64,000 bases of DNA from Clavelina lepadiformis (Eukaryota > Chordata > Ascidiacea > Aplousobranchia > Clavelinidae), in the NCBI RefSeq assembly GCF_947623445.1, contig NC_135243.1:1924501-1988500 (forward strand). The letters are read 5' to 3'. Under the pieces are notes generated by a model. That model was not told the DNA's origin. It saw only the letters and a program-made list of their open reading frames with translations, and searched no databases. This document shows positions 61,801-64,000 of this stretch, one piece after another. Numbering within the stretch: the stretch's first letter is position 1; each line of letters starts with the position of its first letter. Position numbers and translations under genes: made by a program.

Positions 61801-62741
61801 ATGGTGCTGGTTTTGGAAATATTTCTTTTACTTTTCAAAGCTACTGGTAAGTTTGCTTTGTGTGGGCGCCACATGTCGGATGTTTAATGTGGAAAGCAAC
61901 CAACCATGTATTTCTGCTGAAGCAGGGTTTGAAATTAAAATATGCGGACAACAAACTAAAGCAAGATTTTTTGATTTCTTTGTTATTTCTGCTTTTCATT
62001 TTGCTTTTGACTCCTTGACTCTTGTCTTTATTGAGACATAATTGAAAGCGGAAGTGATAATAATTGGTCTTATTTGCTCTACGTGGGATTCAGTTATGAT
62101 TATAATTGGTGCGTGTCAAGTCAACTCTGAGAATTCCTTTCAACTTCTCAGTTTTGACGACTGGAGTTCACTATTTTCCATGGCATTCTGCTTTGCTTTA
62201 ATTTGCACATTTATTCCATCACAGATTTATAGAGCGATGAACTCAAATGACTTTGACTGTCCAATTCGAGCGATGGTCACTTATATTGAAGGTGTCAATC
62301 AAGCAGAACGACAACAATTGGCGCAGATGCTGGTATGATGCCTATATGACGGCATGAGTGCAGTCTCCAACGTCCAAGCACTAGGTAATATTTTGGGATC
62401 AATCCTATGAAAATGAATTCTGGATTGTGATATTCCTTCTATCAAAAGTCAAGGCTTAACGTGATACTTTAAGTTGAATTTACAAGTTTTCACTGGAGTT
62501 CTAAAGTTCATGATTCTTATTTAGTTGTAAGACAAATATGGTACATTTTGAGGTTGATTTACTTTCCAATTATCTTAAGCTGTTCTTTGCGGTTGGGCAA
62601 GAGAGTCAGCACAGTGTTTCTGTGATTCAATTTGATTTGTATATTTCAGTCCCACCGCCGTACACAGAACAACCTGCCCTTCCACCATATTCTCCCAGCG
62701 TTTGGTTTCTATGGAAGGATCATGGCATCATCGCAATATGA
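61801..62741 (+). CDS. possible small membrane-protein gene with PPxY tail
   Basis: ATG at 61801 opens a signal-peptide-like MVLVLEIFLLLFKAT followed by a good GTAAGT donor at 61847. A hydrophobic stretch at 62050-62215 (VIIIGLICSTWDSVMIIIGA, then SLFSMAFCFALICTFIPSQI) is followed by a GTATGA donor at 62333. After an acceptor at about 62649 comes PPPYTEQPALPPYSPS, a typical cytoplasmic PPxY tail. The exons do not join in one frame in my hands, and a TAA (62039-62041) separates two open parts. Treat it as a candidate or relic; no family named. Confidence 0.3.
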
Positions 62742-62744
62742 TTC

Positions 62745-63238
62745 TTAGATTTTTAACTTTTTACTCTGAATGTTGAAATCAAATTGTCACAACTTGTCCA
62801 ACTAAGATCAGGTCAAACGGGACAATACTTTATGTGTATTGCTCATTTGGTGGAGCAACAAAGTCAAAGATTGCATCATTTTTGAGGAAATGAATCTCGT
62901 TTTTCAGACTATGGGAGTTGAGTTGATTTCTTTTGTTTATAGATTGTGACTTGTATTTATTTCTAGATTTATTTATTTTCTATTTATTGGATTTTCCAAG
63001 TAAATATTTTTTTCCTTTGTCATTGCCAATTTGATAATCACCAACCAACCAACAGCTAAATTCTTAACCAAATCATTAGCTTTGTCGGTTATGTTCAAAC
63101 TATTGATGATTGGTAACATGATGTTATGGTTGTTAATAATGTTTCTATGTGCATATGACCGCTAATATAGAATCATTGAATCTAATCCACTACCACACTG
63201 CATTGTTATTTTAGCATTTTCTACTTTGCTTTCTCGCC
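62745..63238. other. unassigned DNA before the second GPCR locus
   Basis: AT-rich, no feature recognised. Similarity to copy 1 of the GPCR locus starts abruptly at GTAATTACTTGAGTGTGACG (63239). Confidence 0.5.
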
Positions 63239-63755
63239 TTGTAATTACTTGAGTGTGACGTGTAACAGCGTTTGCTATGTTCGCAAGGTGTGACGTCATC
63301 GAAGCTTTTCATTGGTGGTTTTGTAATACAGTGACGTAACAACTTACATGAAAGGCATTTAGTTAGTACATGGTATTAAGCAGGGATGATGCCACAAAGT
63401 AATACACTGTGCTCCTACCATTCGTTTTCCGCTGGATGGAGCGTCGGAGCAACCGTTTCATGCAAAATGATCGAGTGCAATTGGTGGGAAGGTAATTGTT
63501 CTGGTCTTTCAGTTCCGGATTCGTCACAATGCCTGTCTAGCTTGACGGTTACGTGGAAATGAGTGGTGGGTGATATGGATTGAGTCGAGTGACGTCTCAC
63601 TAAATTTAGTCATAATCATGCTTTAATACGTGACTGTTACGTCATAAGCCAAGCAGGCCATTCAAATCAAGTAATGACATGACATCTTTGATTTGTGGCT
63701 GGATGGGGGGAACCTTCATTTATTAAAAAATATTTGATAAGTTGCAGATCAAACA

Positions 63756-63887
63756 TCAGCCAATACCACGGAGGTCTTTCTCGAAGCAGGGCAGTCTTGT
63801 ATTGTGACGCCATTTCCGCCAATTCCTTCCAATCGCGTTCAGAATTTCCGAGTTACTCAAGCAATAAATCAAACAGACCAAGAAACC
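63756..63887 (-). CDS. CRHR: last exon of a second CRH-receptor-like GPCR (gene continues beyond the window)
   Basis: This exon is the counterpart of 6754-6885, with the same acceptor (GACACGGCAG) and 43 codons plus TGA. The encoded TM7 and tail (FLVCLIYCLSNSE, then NAIGRNWRKWRHNTR) differ from the first copy at one residue (Val to Leu). Of four nucleotide differences, three are synonymous. That pattern and the absence of lesions suggest a working paralogue. The similarity to copy 1 starts at 63239 (matching 6238 onward) and includes the 3' flanking DNA. Upstream exons should lie just past the end of this window. Confidence 0.85.
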   Translation of the reverse strand, partial: GFLVCLIYCLSNSEILNAIGRNWRKWRHNTRLPCFEKDLRGIG

Positions 63888-64000
63888 CTGCCGTGTCATG
63901 GAAAACAATAAGTTCTACCAAATTCGTCAGAAATGCATTAATCAAAACATTTATGGCTCCGTCAGTGAAACACCAGAGTGCTATGACGTCAATACACAAA

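Overview
The window looks like AT-rich nuclear DNA from an invertebrate animal. The genes are split into many short exons with GT/AG boundaries, and the gene families (NACHT-type NLR, class B GPCR, 5-oxoprolinase) are metazoan. Compact introns, AT-richness and very frequent TGACGTCA-like motifs make an ascidian tunicate a reasonable guess. That guess is an inference; no marker gene for the group is present. All exon models were built by eye from reading frame, splice sites and phase.

Layout. (1) 1-4.5 kb: minus-strand relic of a 5-oxoprolinase gene with stops and frameshifts. (2) 6.75-11.22 kb: an intact 11-exon minus-strand class B GPCR of 437 codons, closest in memory to corticotropin-releasing-hormone receptors. 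(3) 15.7-34.84 kb: a 24-exon minus-strand NLR reading Ser/Pro/Gln-rich linkers, TIR, linkers, NACHT, leucine-rich repeats. Every exon junction is in phase (1255 codons), but exon 2 carries an in-frame TGA. Its introns hold a MULE-type element with striking periodic end motifs, two short hAT-type elements, a foldback repeat and a dead multicopy gene. (4) 35-36.2 kb: a GC-rich 28-bp minisatellite upstream of the NLR start. (5) 36-42 kb: mostly unassigned DNA with short tandem repeats. (6) 42.1-56.8 kb: a scrambled array of further 5-oxoprolinase fragments (three more partial copies), interrupted by a 3.1-kb hAT-like element, a Tigger-like MITE, a hAT-like MITE, a pogo/Tigger-like transposase relic and a probable solo LTR. 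(7) 57.6-63.2 kb: DNA absent from the paralogous position near 6.2 kb, with a CACTA-like transposase relic, a hAT MITE, a gag-like fragment and a possible membrane-protein gene. (8) 63.24 kb to the end: a second copy of the GPCR locus, showing its intact last exon.

The two ends of the window are therefore copies of one unit (oxoprolinase relic followed by GPCR). The unit was duplicated around the NLR, and the copies date several transposon insertions because one copy preserves the empty site. The GPCR copies look functional. The oxoprolinase pieces share lesions and were apparently dead before they were duplicated. The candidates most worth following are the TIR-NACHT-LRR receptor, with its array of skippable phase-1 linker exons, and the MULE-like element with a 46-bp superperiod of GCGAC motifs at both ends.
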